64,000 bases of DNA, taken from the NCBI GenBank assembly GCA_937930305.1, contig CALGLE010000009.1, forward strand, positions 62,001 through 126,000. The letters run 5' to 3'. The notes under the pieces were generated by a model, which worked only from the letters and a program-made list of their open reading frames with translations, was not told the origin of the DNA and searched no databases. The DNA is from an uncultured Granulosicoccaceae bacterium (GTDB lineage Bacteria; Pseudomonadota; Gammaproteobacteria; Granulosicoccales; Granulosicoccaceae). Position numbers and translations under genes: made by a program. Below, piece after piece: positions 30,375 through 38,970 of this stretch. Position 1 is the first letter of the stretch. Each line of letters begins with the position of its first letter.

Positions 30375-32099
30375 ATGGCAGGGAAAATCCCCCAACATTT
30401 CATAGACGAGGTTCTCAGTCGCACCGACATTGTCGATGTGATAGACGCCCGTGTCACATTGAAAAAACGCGGCAACAATCACGTTGCCTGCTGCCCTTTC
30501 CACAACGAAAAATCCCCCTCATTTAACGTCAGCCAACAAAAGCAGTTTTATCATTGCTTCGGTTGTGGACAAAGCGGCAGCGCCATCAGTTTCCTGATGA
30601 ACTACGAAAACATGCATTTTGTTGATGCAATTGAACAGCTGGCAGAAAACTTAGGCCTTGAAGTACCGCGCGAAGGTGGCGATCAACCTCGACCCTTTAA
30701 TGAATCAAAACCCCTGTATGAATTACTTGATTCGGTCAGCCAATTTTTTCAACAACAATTAAAAGAACACCCGCCCGCAATTGAATATTTAAAAAACCGC
30801 GGTTTATCGGGTGAAACAGCACAGCGCTTTGGTATTGGTTACGCCCCTGACGGATGGGATGCACTCAATAAAGAATACCCCGACAAAGAAGCCATGCTAT
30901 TGAAAACTGGGATGTTGAAAACCTCCGATAAAGAAGGGGCTTCTCAACAACGGGCCTACCAACGTTTTCGTGATCGCATTATGTTCCCAATTCGTGATCG
31001 TCGAGGGCGTGTCATCGCATTCGGCGGTCGTGTAATGGGGCAAGGTGAACCCAAATACTTAAACTCCCCTGAAACGCCGTTGTTCCATAAAGGCAGTGAA
31101 TTGTACGGCTTACATGAGGCACGCAAAGCGGCACAGGATGCGGGTAGCGTTATTGTTGTCGAGGGCTATATGGATGTGGTGGCGCTTGCGCAATATGGCA
31201 TTAATAATTCAGTGGCCACATTGGGTACGGCAGCCAACCAACAACACAGCGATATTCTATTTAAAATTGTTCCCAACATTGTGTTTTGCTTTGACGGTGA
31301 TGCCGCAGGGCGCAAAGCCGCCTGGCGTGCACTTGAAGCCACTCTACCCACCCTGCAAGATGGACGAGACGCACATTTTCTATTTCTGCCAGACGGTGAG
31401 GATCCCGATACTATCGTGACAAACTCAGGCGCAGCTGGCTTTCAAGACCGCCTGGCCACTCGCATGCCCATCATTGATTATCTGTACGATCATTTGTCCA
31501 AAGACATCGATATGAGCAGTATTGGTGGCAAGGCTCAGCTGGCGGAGAAAGCCAAACCGCTGGTTAGCAAGATTCAACCGGGCGTGTACAAACAACTTGC
31601 CTACCGAAGATTAGAGGCGTTAATTGGTATCACGTTGAACGATACTCAACAAACCGCCTACGCTCCAAGACCGGCAAAATCTGCACTACGCAAACAAGGT
31701 GAAGAGGGATTGACTCAAATGAGTCGAGCGGTGCTGATTGTTCTGCAACACCCTAGAGTGGTTGCCAGCTTAGAGGGCGAAGAAAATCCTATTAACCCTG
31801 AAGTTCGAGGTGCAGATATTCTTAACCAGTTAATTGCCGATATTCAGAAAGAACCCACCTTGTCGACGGCGATCATTTTAGAAAGACAGCGAACTCGCCC
31901 CGAGTATAACTACCTCAATCAACTGGCTACTCGACCCTTATACCCCGATGGGCGAGAGCTCGATGACGATAGCGCGCTAGCAGAATTCCAGCACGCCATT
32001 GCACAATTACGAAAGCTCAGTAACAGAAAACACACAGCGCAATTGGACCAAAGCAAACGACGAGGGCTGTTGTCTCGTCGTCGTGGTTCAAAATCCTAA
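30375..32099 (+). CDS. dnaG: DNA primase
   Basis: DnaG makes RNA primers at the replication fork under control of DnaB. It has 574 residues. An N-terminal CHC2 zinc domain (CCPFHNEKSPSF...FYHCFGCG, residues about 38-63), an RNA polymerase core with the Toprim motifs VVEGYMDVVAL and FDGDAAGRKAA, and a helical C-terminal helicase-binding region are visible. The last 25 residues are basic (KRRGLLSRRRGSKS). In gammaproteobacteria dnaG normally lies between rpsU/yqeY and rpoD. Here it follows gltB and is followed 6 bases later by rsmE, and rpoD is not in the window. Confidence 0.96.
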   Translation: MAGKIPQHFIDEVLSRTDIVDVIDARVTLKKRGNNHVACCPFHNEKSPSFNVSQQKQFYHCFGCGQSGSAISFLMNYENMHFVDAIEQLAENLGLEVPREGGDQPRPFNESKPLYELLDSVSQFFQQQLKEHPPAIEYLKNRGLSGETAQRFGIGYAPDGWDALNKEYPDKEAMLLKTGMLKTSDKEGASQQRAYQRFRDRIMFPIRDRRGRVIAFGGRVMGQGEPKYLNSPETPLFHKGSELYGLHEARKAAQDAGSVIVVEGYMDVVALAQYGINNSVATLGTAANQQHSDILFKIVPNIVFCFDGDAAGRKAAWRALEATLPTLQDGRDAHFLFLPDGEDPDTIVTNSGAAGFQDRLATRMPIIDYLYDHLSKDIDMSSIGGKAQLAEKAKPLVSKIQPGVYKQLAYRRLEALIGITLNDTQQTAYAPRPAKSALRKQGEEGLTQMSRAVLIVLQHPRVVASLEGEENPINPEVRGADILNQLIADIQKEPTLSTAIILERQRTRPEYNYLNQLATRPLYPDGRELDDDSALAEFQHAIAQLRKLSNRKHTAQLDQSKRRGLLSRRRGSKS

Positions 32100-32105
32100 G
32101 CGTCT

Positions 32106-32927
32106 ATGGTTAAGCCTGTGAAGTCGGTATCTAACACCCAATCGGCCACCAAATCGGCAAGAATTCCCAGAGTTTGGGTAGACGAAGATATCCCGAGCAA
32201 TAATTTACCTGCATCGATTGATCTGCCAAAACGCGCTGCACACCATTTGTTCACCGTACTCAGAGCGCAAGCGGGCATCTCAATAGAGCTCTTCAATGGC
32301 AACGGGTACAACTATCTTGCACAGGTTTCAGGCAACGGAAAAAAAGCCCAAGCCACGGTGCTATCGGCATCAAAGAATCTTTCCGAGTCACCACTGCATA
32401 CGGTATTGGTTCAAAGCATTTCACGCGGGGATCGAATGGATACCAGCATACAAAAGTGTGTGGAGTTAGGCGTTAGTGAAATTCAGCCTGTGTACACGCG
32501 CCATTCCATACCGCTTTTAAAGGGTGAGCGCGCCAATCGAAAAACAGAACATTGGCAAGCCATCGCCATCAGCGCCGCTGAACAAAGTCATCGCAGTGTG
32601 GTACCCAAAGTGCACAAGGCCATAGCTCTCACCGATTGGCTAGAGACCGCTTGGAAAAGCGTGCAACAACAGAACACCCTCGGTTGGGTGCTTAACCCAT
32701 CCGCAAATCAAAAGTTAACCATCGCCAACCTATCTCAGCCTCAAAACTCACAGCGCCACGTCCTTCTAGTAGGCCCTGAAACAGGCTTAGAGCCTGATGA
32801 AATAGCGGCGGCAGAACAAGCAGGTTTTACCGGAATACGTTTTGGGCCAAGAATTTTAAGAACCGAAACCGCAGGCCCAGCTGTGCTGGCTGCATTACAG
32901 AGCATTGCCGGCGATCTATTGGCATAA
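32106..32927 (+). CDS. rsmE: 16S rRNA (uracil-1498-N3)-methyltransferase
   Basis: SPOUT-class methyltransferase that modifies U1498 of 16S rRNA. It has 273 residues, about 25 to 30 more than usual because of an N-terminal extension (VKPVKSVSNTQSATKSA). A PUA-like N-terminal domain precedes the knotted catalytic domain. Conserved parts are QSISRGDRMDTSIQKCVELG, EQSHRSVVPKV, LLVGPETGLEPDEIAAA and RFGPRILRTETAGPAVLAAL, the last forming the SAM-binding knot. No internal start fits better, so the extension may be real. The 6-base gap to dnaG implies co-transcription. Confidence 0.93.
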   Translation: MVKPVKSVSNTQSATKSARIPRVWVDEDIPSNNLPASIDLPKRAAHHLFTVLRAQAGISIELFNGNGYNYLAQVSGNGKKAQATVLSASKNLSESPLHTVLVQSISRGDRMDTSIQKCVELGVSEIQPVYTRHSIPLLKGERANRKTEHWQAIAISAAEQSHRSVVPKVHKAIALTDWLETAWKSVQQQNTLGWVLNPSANQKLTIANLSQPQNSQRHVLLVGPETGLEPDEIAAAEQAGFTGIRFGPRILRTETAGPAVLAALQSIAGDLLA

Positions 32928-32982
32928 AATTACCGAGTAAATTCATTATATTATTCAATTACCCTACACTTACCGGACACTC

Positions 32983-33474
32983 ATGGCGACAAGCAAAGTC
33001 ATTGCAATGCGCGTAATTTCATTAATACTTTTCGCCTTCTCGTTGCTGTCTATCAGCGGCTGTGCCGTGATGGACCTCAGCAACCCCAAATCTCCCTCGA
33101 TACGAGTGGAAAATGTTAAACCGCAAAAAATTGGCAACACCCTGCAACGGCTGGAAATCGAACTCTTGGTGCAGAATCCGAATCGATTTGACTTACAAAT
33201 TCAAGGGTTAAATTTTACGGCTTTTGTTAATGGTGAACGATTTGCGAAAGGCGACACCGATCAATTCGTGAATGTTCCTGCTTTAGGCGAAGCCCTGATG
33301 GAAGTGCAAGTGGTACTGGGTTTATCTGATCTACTCTCGCAGGCCGCACGAGTTTTTTCTGAACCCGATTCTGCGCCGTTAAAGTATGGTATCTCGGGTA
33401 CCGTAAATTTAGAAAATTGGCCCTCTGCTATTCCCTTCAACGTCGACGGTGAATACAGTAATCCTTTGCAGTGA
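32983..33474 (+). CDS. LEA14/WHy-domain lipoprotein
   Basis: Protein of 163 residues with a lipoprotein signal ending in ISGC (Cys near residue 27). The mature part is a LEA type 2 (WHy) beta-sandwich: an alternating pattern around RLEIELLVQNPNRFDLQIQG, then LNFTAFVNGERFAKGD and a final LENWPSAIPFNVDGEY. Bacterial relatives are cell-envelope proteins found widely in gammaproteobacteria; a protective or binding role is only inferred. ATG 33007 (MRVISLILF) is a possible shorter start. It lies between rsmE and the sirtuin, whose GTG start overlaps its stop codon. Confidence 0.82.
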   Translation: MATSKVIAMRVISLILFAFSLLSISGCAVMDLSNPKSPSIRVENVKPQKIGNTLQRLEIELLVQNPNRFDLQIQGLNFTAFVNGERFAKGDTDQFVNVPALGEALMEVQVVLGLSDLLSQAARVFSEPDSAPLKYGISGTVNLENWPSAIPFNVDGEYSNPLQ

Positions 33475-34319
33475 TACCGATTAACACTACCCTGGGTTCG
33501 GCCCTTCAAACACTTGACCATTGGGTTATTCTAACTGGCGCGGGCTGCAGCACTAAAGCTGGATTGGGAGATTACCGCAACAAGCAGGGAGAATGGAAAC
33601 GACCTCAGCCCATAACCGGGCAAGTGTTTCGTTCGGATGAGCTAGCCCGCAAACGCTATTGGGCTCGAAGCTTTGTAGGCTGGCCCCACTTCGCTGCCGC
33701 AAAGCCAACCGATTCACACAGTGCACTGGCCACACTGCAAAGTCAGCTAAATGCACCCACCTTGATCACACAAAATGTTGACCAACTCCATCAAAAGGCC
33801 AAGCACCAAAATGTGATTGACTTACATGGCGTGTTAAGTGAAGTGATCTGCCTGGACTGCAACCAAGTCAGTTCTAGAGAATCACAGCAAGAACGGCTTT
33901 TATCGAACAACCCTTGGCTAAGTGAACTGGATGCAGCTTATGCACCCGATGGAGACGCTGACCTTGACGATCAACGAACACACAACGTAAAAGTACCTAA
34001 TTGCCTAATGTGCAATGGGCTCTTAAAACCGAACGTGGTGTTTTTTGGCGAAAACGTACCCCGTGAACGGGTTCAGGCTTGCTTTGAAGCACTTGATGCA
34101 GCCAATGGGTTACTCATCGTTGGCAGTTCGTTGATGGTTTATTCTGGGTTTCGGTTCTGCCGAAGAGCACAGGAGAAAAACAAACCCATCATAATCGTTA
34201 ACAGCGGATTAACAAGAGCAGATGAATTGGCGTGGATTAAATACGACGAGGAGTGCGGTGCCGCCCTAAACAACGCCAATACCGAAATCAGCGGTCAACG
34301 TGACTGGGTGTTTGGCTAA
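33471..34319 (+). CDS. SIR2-family NAD-dependent protein deacylase
   Basis: Sirtuin of 282 residues that removes acyl groups from lysine using NAD. Core motifs are all present: VILTGAGCSTKAGLGDYRN (NAD binding), TLITQNVDQLHQKA, the catalytic His in VIDLHGVLSEVIC, four zinc cysteines (CLDCNQV and CLMCNGL), PNVVFFGENVPRE, and the late LLIVGSSLMVYSG and IIVNSGLTRADEL. The sequence resembles class II (SIRT4-like) more than the CobB type, judged by the KPNVVFFGE and GSSL context. The start is GTG 33471, overlapping the previous stop. Its last 32 bases overlap the convergent response regulator gene. Confidence 0.93.
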   Translation: MIPINTTLGSALQTLDHWVILTGAGCSTKAGLGDYRNKQGEWKRPQPITGQVFRSDELARKRYWARSFVGWPHFAAAKPTDSHSALATLQSQLNAPTLITQNVDQLHQKAKHQNVIDLHGVLSEVICLDCNQVSSRESQQERLLSNNPWLSELDAAYAPDGDADLDDQRTHNVKVPNCLMCNGLLKPNVVFFGENVPRERVQACFEALDAANGLLIVGSSLMVYSGFRFCRRAQEKNKPIIIVNSGLTRADELAWIKYDEECGAALNNANTEISGQRDWVFG

Positions 34320-34728
34320 ATCCAAGCCAATAGTCACATATTCTTTGCGCAGCCATCTTCATATCAGGTGCGTTTGCAGGCTTACAAATGTACGAACTAG
34401 CGCCTAAGCTATAGGCTCGCCGAATATCAGCTTCAGCATCTGAGGTGGTAAACATGACAATGGGAATGTGGGCATATTTTTTATTCGCTTTAATCATTTG
34501 AATAACCTCAAAGCCGTTCTGTATCGGCATATTCACATCCAAAAGAATTAATTTGGGTGCAACCTTTTTAGCCAAATAGTCAAACAATTCCGCACCACTT
34601 TGAACACAGCTAAGGTGGACTCGGTTTTCATATTCACCAAATGCTCTTTTCGTAAGATAAATATCTTCCTCGTCGTCATCCACCATGACAAAAGTGGCTG
34701 ACTCGTCGTTACTCGTAGAATCAAGCAT
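34288..34728 (-). CDS. Rcp1-like single-domain response regulator
   Basis: Receiver-only protein of 146 residues. Acidic pocket DDDEED (about 17-22), phospho-acceptor Asp in LILLDVNMPIQNG (about residue 65), switch Thr in MFTTSDAEAD and conserved Lys in ICKPANAPDM are all present. The DDxEEDxYLTKRAF opening is typical of regulators that pair with phytochrome-type kinases (Rcp1 group). With no output domain it must act through protein contacts. Its ATG overlaps the kinase stop by 8 bases (ATGCTTGA), so it is surely co-expressed with that kinase, its likely partner. It is the last gene of the five-gene operon. Confidence 0.92.
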   Translation of the reverse strand: MLDSTSNDESATFVMVDDDEEDIYLTKRAFGEYENRVHLSCVQSGAELFDYLAKKVAPKLILLDVNMPIQNGFEVIQMIKANKKYAHIPIVMFTTSDAEADIRRAYSLGASSYICKPANAPDMKMAAQRICDYWLGFSQTPSHVDR

Positions 34729-36613
34729 CGTTTAACTCAACTATAAATGTACTACCCACACCTACCTCACCCTTCGCAGTTAAAGACCACCCATGCTTTT
34801 CACAGGCGGCATGACAAATAGCTAAGCCGATACCGGTGCCCTCATACTGAATGCTGTTATGTAAGCGACTAAACGGTTCAAATATCTTGTTGGCGTACTG
34901 CATGTCAAACCCAATACCATTATCTGATACGCATATTTGGGTACCACTTTCCACTGCGTTACAGGTAACATTGATAACTGGCTGACAATCAGGCTTTCGA
35001 TACTTGATAGCATTTCCAATCAAATTATTAAACAACTGACTTAACAATGACCCATTAGCCTGCACAACCGGTAGCGCGTTAAATTTGACTTCGGCACCAC
35101 TTTCACTGATTGCCAAGTCAAGCTCAGTCATAACTTCTGTAAGTAAATTATTTAAATCCACTAAATGAAAGTCAGGCTGGGCTTTTTTAGCCCGAGAAAA
35201 ACTCAATAAATCTTTAATTAGAGCACTCATTTTTTCTGAGGCTTTTACGATAACTTCTAAATGATAACGGCCATCAACATCAAGGTTCGGCTCAAGGTCT
35301 TCCTCCAGAAAACTACTGAACTGTTGAATTTTTCTTAAAGGTTCTTGTAAATCGTGCGAGGCTACAAAAGCGAACTGATCAAGGCTTTCATTCGCACTGG
35401 CCAGCAGGCGATTTTGCTCCGTTGCCTCCCGATAGGCCTGGTTTCTTGCTGAAACATCGGTTGCTATCACCATACGAATGCCACTCATGGCCCCAAACTT
35501 CTTCTCACTCACATTCAACTCAACCTCTAGAGCTTTAGAGTGATTGCAATTTAGTTTCGCTGCCACATGCAGAGCTTCGCCGGTAGAAATTGCGTTTCGA
35601 ATAGCCCCATGATTATCAGAGTCAAAAAACTGTAAGCATATTTTCCCCGGCACCTCATCCTGTGCCAGCCCCACCTGCAATGCAAATTGCTGGCTAACAG
35701 AAATCACTAAGCCTTCCGCATCACAGAGAAACAACATAGCAGGCACAGATTCGAACAAATTTTTGTAGTTAGCGCTTTGTGCCTCTATAAATTCCAGTTG
35801 TTCTTTAGTGCCCAGTAAATTGCCAATCCACCCGGAGACGGCGATTAGAAATTTCTCATCTGTCGCGCTTAGCGAATAAGCCAATTTATTTTCATTGAGA
35901 AAACAAACACAACCAAACGGTCCGTTTACCGTATGCACTTCCGACGCGGCGCTTGCTCTAATCTTGTTTTTGATGTCAGCATTAATAACCTCTCCTGGCT
36001 CTAATAGCTGCACACCGTTACCCACAATATTGGTTACCGTAAAATTTTCACCCATATCTGACGTTAAAAATGCGCAAGATGACTGAAAATATTCAAGCCC
36101 AATATTTAGAATATTGTTTATTTTTTCATCGATGTCTTGATCCGAACCTGAAAACGCCGTAAATAGCTTTTCTGTTGCTATCCAATACTTATGTTGTTCG
36201 TCGTCAGCTGGAGAACCCAATTCACTTTGGGGGCTTTCTTCCAAAATATCTTGATCCAAACGAACTTGTTGAGCTTTCTGTAGCCCCACACCCACTTCGG
36301 TATTGTCCACAAAAAGTAACCATGGCTGGTTAGCATCAAAAAACAGATGCAAATCTACAAACCGATTTTCTAAGTATTGCGCATTAGGAATAACAATGGG
36401 CTTATTATCACCTGACAGCAACCCTTCGAGAAAAGAGAGTTGAGATTCAGCGGTTTGCCCTAGTTTGACATTACTAAATCCGAGTTGGTCGACAGAACCA
36501 CCGATTCGAGTTATGCAGTTGTCGCCATCGAGCCCAAAAAAAGCAAACTCGCGATTATCAAGATTTAGCGACCCAACGTACTGGCTAACCGCCTTGCTTA
36601 CTTCCGTGTCCAA
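34721..36613 (-). CDS. Hybrid-sensor histidine kinase with GAF and PAS domains
   Basis: Soluble kinase of 630 residues with no membrane helix. Domains in order: an N-terminal PAS-like region (about 20-110, FFGLDGDNCITRIGGSVDQL), a GAF domain (about 145-270), a PAS domain (about 282-390, NLFESVPAMLFLCDAEG), HisKA with the phospho-accepting His in FVASHDLQEPLRKIQQ (His420), and a HATPase domain with the N-box NNLIGNAIKYRKP, the G1 motif DNGIGFDM and the G2 motif GTGIGLAIC. The SHDLQEPLRK H-box is the one found in phytochrome-like kinases. GAF here lacks an obvious bilin Cys, so a light function is not claimed. It lies 4 bases after the small GTPase gene and overlaps the response regulator. Confidence 0.92.
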   Translation of the reverse strand: MDTEVSKAVSQYVGSLNLDNREFAFFGLDGDNCITRIGGSVDQLGFSNVKLGQTAESQLSFLEGLLSGDNKPIVIPNAQYLENRFVDLHLFFDANQPWLLFVDNTEVGVGLQKAQQVRLDQDILEESPQSELGSPADDEQHKYWIATEKLFTAFSGSDQDIDEKINNILNIGLEYFQSSCAFLTSDMGENFTVTNIVGNGVQLLEPGEVINADIKNKIRASAASEVHTVNGPFGCVCFLNENKLAYSLSATDEKFLIAVSGWIGNLLGTKEQLEFIEAQSANYKNLFESVPAMLFLCDAEGLVISVSQQFALQVGLAQDEVPGKICLQFFDSDNHGAIRNAISTGEALHVAAKLNCNHSKALEVELNVSEKKFGAMSGIRMVIATDVSARNQAYREATEQNRLLASANESLDQFAFVASHDLQEPLRKIQQFSSFLEEDLEPNLDVDGRYHLEVIVKASEKMSALIKDLLSFSRAKKAQPDFHLVDLNNLLTEVMTELDLAISESGAEVKFNALPVVQANGSLLSQLFNNLIGNAIKYRKPDCQPVINVTCNAVESGTQICVSDNGIGFDMQYANKIFEPFSRLHNSIQYEGTGIGLAICHAACEKHGWSLTAKGEVGVGSTFIVELNDA

Positions 36614-36617
36614 TGGC

Positions 36618-37136
36618 TTAAGAGCTCGAGTGAGACGTTAGCAATGATTGGGCTAAGCATTCGAATAAATCATCCACGCCTTTATCGGTCTTTGCGCTAG
36701 TTTCAAACGTACCGACTGATAGCTCTGAGAGATCGTGAATTTGAGCAAGGGCGTTTTCATCCCATAGTTCTTTAATATCCACTTTGTTTAATGCTAAAAC
36801 AAATGGCATATCGCCAATGGTTTCACCCACCATTTTATTCAAGGACAGCGTTGTTTCAATAGTTGATGGCCGAGTTGGATCAGCCACTAAAATGTAACCT
36901 GCCAACCCTCTTAAGTAAGAAGGCATGACACTTTGATGGTTATCTTCACCGTAAACATCCCATAAAATCATGGACAGCGTTTGCTCATCTATTTCAAGCT
37001 GCTTTTTATTGATTTTTACACCAATGGTTGTCGTATATTTTTCGGAGAAAATACTGTGCACATATTGGCTGACTAGGCTGGTTTTCCCAACCGAAAAAGC
37101 CCCTAGCATGCAGATTTTTTTCTGGACAACACTCAC
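36618..37136 (-). CDS. Ras-superfamily small GTPase
   Basis: Protein of 172 residues, length and motif order of Ras/Rab proteins. G1 is LGAFSVGKTSLV (residues 11-22), G2 lies in KYTTTIGVKI, G3 is WDVYGED, G4 is NKVD and G5 is ETSAKTDKG. In G3 the residue after DxxG is Glu where Ras has its catalytic Gln, which suggests slow intrinsic hydrolysis or help from a partner. No lipidation motif is present at the C-terminus (LTSHSSS). It overlaps the stop of the transmembrane gene by 4 bases and ends 4 bases before the kinase. It is probably a nucleotide-controlled switch between membrane protein and kinase (inference). Confidence 0.9.
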   Translation of the reverse strand: MSVVQKKICMLGAFSVGKTSLVSQYVHSIFSEKYTTTIGVKINKKQLEIDEQTLSMILWDVYGEDNHQSVMPSYLRGLAGYILVADPTRPSTIETTLSLNKMVGETIGDMPFVLALNKVDIKELWDENALAQIHDLSELSVGTFETSAKTDKGVDDLFECLAQSLLTSHSSS

Positions 37137-38434
37137 TGGACATCTTCCATGGGACGCACGTTAAATATCACTGACGTGGCCCCAACAATAGCATGATGCA
37201 AAGGCTTCGCTCTCGCAATCCAGTCGGGCGGAGCCCTACCAGAAATATAGACTGTAGTATCCATAACAACCAATTCAACTTCAGCTGTTGGCTTTAGCAA
37301 TTGCTCAGCCCGTTCTTGAATAAATTCCGCTTGTATTGCATTGTAGGGTTCTAAGTGAAATTTAACCTCACGAGTGCTATCAGAATTTTCCAATATAGAC
37401 CGCGGTTCGGTAGCATACGGATCACGTAAACCATAAAGATGGTATACACCATCGCGTTCTTCTTGATCTGTAACAATAATGCCCGGTTCATTTTGCAAAT
37501 CCGTTACAAAATCATTCCAACGAGCCTCTTGAACCCAACTAACAATCATCCAAACAACTAATGCTAGCAGCACAAAAATGGATAAGAATAAGTTTCGTTT
37601 ACCTTTTCTCGAAAGGTTAGCAATTCGATTTTTTAAACTGCCATCGTGTGAATCGAGAAACAAAATTAAATCAGGCTTTAAGGGTTCAAAGGATTCACTG
37701 TCACCGTTATAATTTTCTAAACTGGTCCCGTAGTCGCGATGTATTTGTTCAATTTTTATTTGTAACGCATCACGCAGCTTTTTCGGTGGCGCGCCACGCA
37801 CTACTGCGGCAAGGATGGCGTGTGGTCCCCATTCAATCCAAACCGACAATTCGCCAAGCTCTAATGTATTTAATCCGTCAAATTCTTGTGTTTGAAACGC
37901 ATCGTGCACGAACGACTGAATGGCGCTTAACATGCCACTCACCATATCGGCATCTTGTGTCTCGGCGTTATCTGATGCCACATGGCAAACGGGTAATCCA
38001 GTATTTTTTTCAATTAAGAAAAGCTGCTCCACTCGGTAGCCACGTTTCTTTTTCTTATCTGGCGAGATGATATTGACAATCATCTTGCGAACCGCAGGCC
38101 CCAGTATCGGGAATAACGCCTCAGCCATTAATTCGGGATCATCCCGTGACACTTCACGAAATTTCTCCACCACAATGGGCTTCATGGCATTACTTAATCG
38201 ATCGTCTTTTTCATTCGAGGCCTTAACGGCTTTTGCCAAAATCTCACTGGTGTCAGCTGATCGGGTTTCCGGGTCACTAACACGCGCTTCCAACGCTAAT
38301 ATTTGTTGCTTTAAGTTCGCAATCAGTTCGGCTTGAGGTGCAAGTAGCACCGAGCGCACTTGCTCCAACTTTTCCTCTTCAGAAATATTTACCGGCGCGC
38401 TTGCCGTGAACTGCTTATCGGATTCAGTTGGCAC
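37133..38434 (-). CDS. One-TM protein with roadblock/longin-like cytoplasmic and BON/OmpA-like outer domain
   Basis: Protein of 433 residues. Residues 1-60 hold a coiled coil (LEQVRSVLLAPQAELIANLK). Residues about 135-245 look like a roadblock/longin-type domain (EQLFLIEKNTGLPVCHV, then DADMVSGMLSAIQSFVHDAF and YGTSLENYNGD), a fold that often binds small GTPases. One membrane helix follows at 281-300, so the C-terminus should be periplasmic. It ends in a small domain (about 355-430) resembling BON or OmpA-like modules (VELVVMDTTVYISGRAPPDW). No signal peptide is seen. It overlaps the GTPase gene by 4 bases, which supports a direct link. The domain assignments rest on pattern, not on a search. 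Confidence 0.72.
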   Translation of the reverse strand: MPTESDKQFTASAPVNISEEEKLEQVRSVLLAPQAELIANLKQQILALEARVSDPETRSADTSEILAKAVKASNEKDDRLSNAMKPIVVEKFREVSRDDPELMAEALFPILGPAVRKMIVNIISPDKKKKRGYRVEQLFLIEKNTGLPVCHVASDNAETQDADMVSGMLSAIQSFVHDAFQTQEFDGLNTLELGELSVWIEWGPHAILAAVVRGAPPKKLRDALQIKIEQIHRDYGTSLENYNGDSESFEPLKPDLILFLDSHDGSLKNRIANLSRKGKRNLFLSIFVLLALVVWMIVSWVQEARWNDFVTDLQNEPGIIVTDQEERDGVYHLYGLRDPYATEPRSILENSDSTREVKFHLEPYNAIQAEFIQERAEQLLKPTAEVELVVMDTTVYISGRAPPDWIARAKPLHHAIVGATSVIFNVRPMEDVQ

Positions 38435-38442
38435 TTACGGTA

Positions 38443-38970
38443 TTACGATTTAGCTTGTGTTGTAGCCGGGGCGATTAATTCCTGCGCTACGTGGGCGAAA
38501 AGTTCTGATAACTTCCCACGGTCTAGCTTTGCATCCTGCATTTCACTTAAAGCCTGGCTTAGCCTCGCATTCAGATCGTCTCGCGTGGTGGCAATAGATT
38601 GTGTGAACGCAGCTTTACACGCATCCAGCTCCAGATCCATCCGTTCATCACTGGACTGCTGAGCAGTTTTTTGCGCATCCAATTGCTGGTTTAGGGCCGC
38701 GAACTGGCTGTTCATCGATTCAGTCAGGTCATCTAGCCGCTGGTCAATTCGGCCAGAAAGCTGCTGCAGCGAGCGGGACGATTCTGCCTTCAACGCCTCA
38801 ATTTGTTCGTTGTTTGAGCGAACTTGCTCACCAAACAAAATATTTTGAATGGTCTCGAGACCGGCGCTGGTCGATGACTCGTTACCCCGATTCAAACCAA
38901 TCACGTTAGCTTCGGATGAATCTGAATTCTTTCTTTTTGCAGACACGGTTTTCTCTTCTTCATTTTCCAT
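38443..38970 (-). CDS. Coiled-coil protein, first gene of the GTPase operon
   Basis: Soluble, acidic protein of 175 residues with no signal peptide or membrane helix. After a disordered, charged start (MENEEEKTVSAKRKNSDSSE) the region of about 55-140 is a strong coiled coil with heptad-like spacing (IEALKAESSRSLQQLSGRID, then LDDLTESMNSQFAALNQQLD). A short hydrophobic helix near the end (LSELFAHVAQELI) may be a docking site. No family was recognised. It starts the operon and is 8 bases before the transmembrane gene, which also begins with a coiled coil, so it could be an adaptor for that protein (inference). Confidence 0.68.
   Translation of the reverse strand: MENEEEKTVSAKRKNSDSSEANVIGLNRGNESSTSAGLETIQNILFGEQVRSNNEQIEALKAESSRSLQQLSGRIDQRLDDLTESMNSQFAALNQQLDAQKTAQQSSDERMDLELDACKAAFTQSIATTRDDLNARLSQALSEMQDAKLDRGKLSELFAHVAQELIAPATTQAKS

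Noticed and set aside
34721-36613. Bacteriophytochrome
   Set aside because: The H-box is phytochrome-like, but no PHY domain or recognisable bilin-binding Cys was seen and no haem oxygenase gene is nearby.
36618-37136. MglA polarity GTPase
   Set aside because: The G1-G5 motifs are more Ras/Rab-like, no MglB gene is adjacent and the MglA-type features were not seen. A roadblock-like domain is present only on the transmembrane protein.
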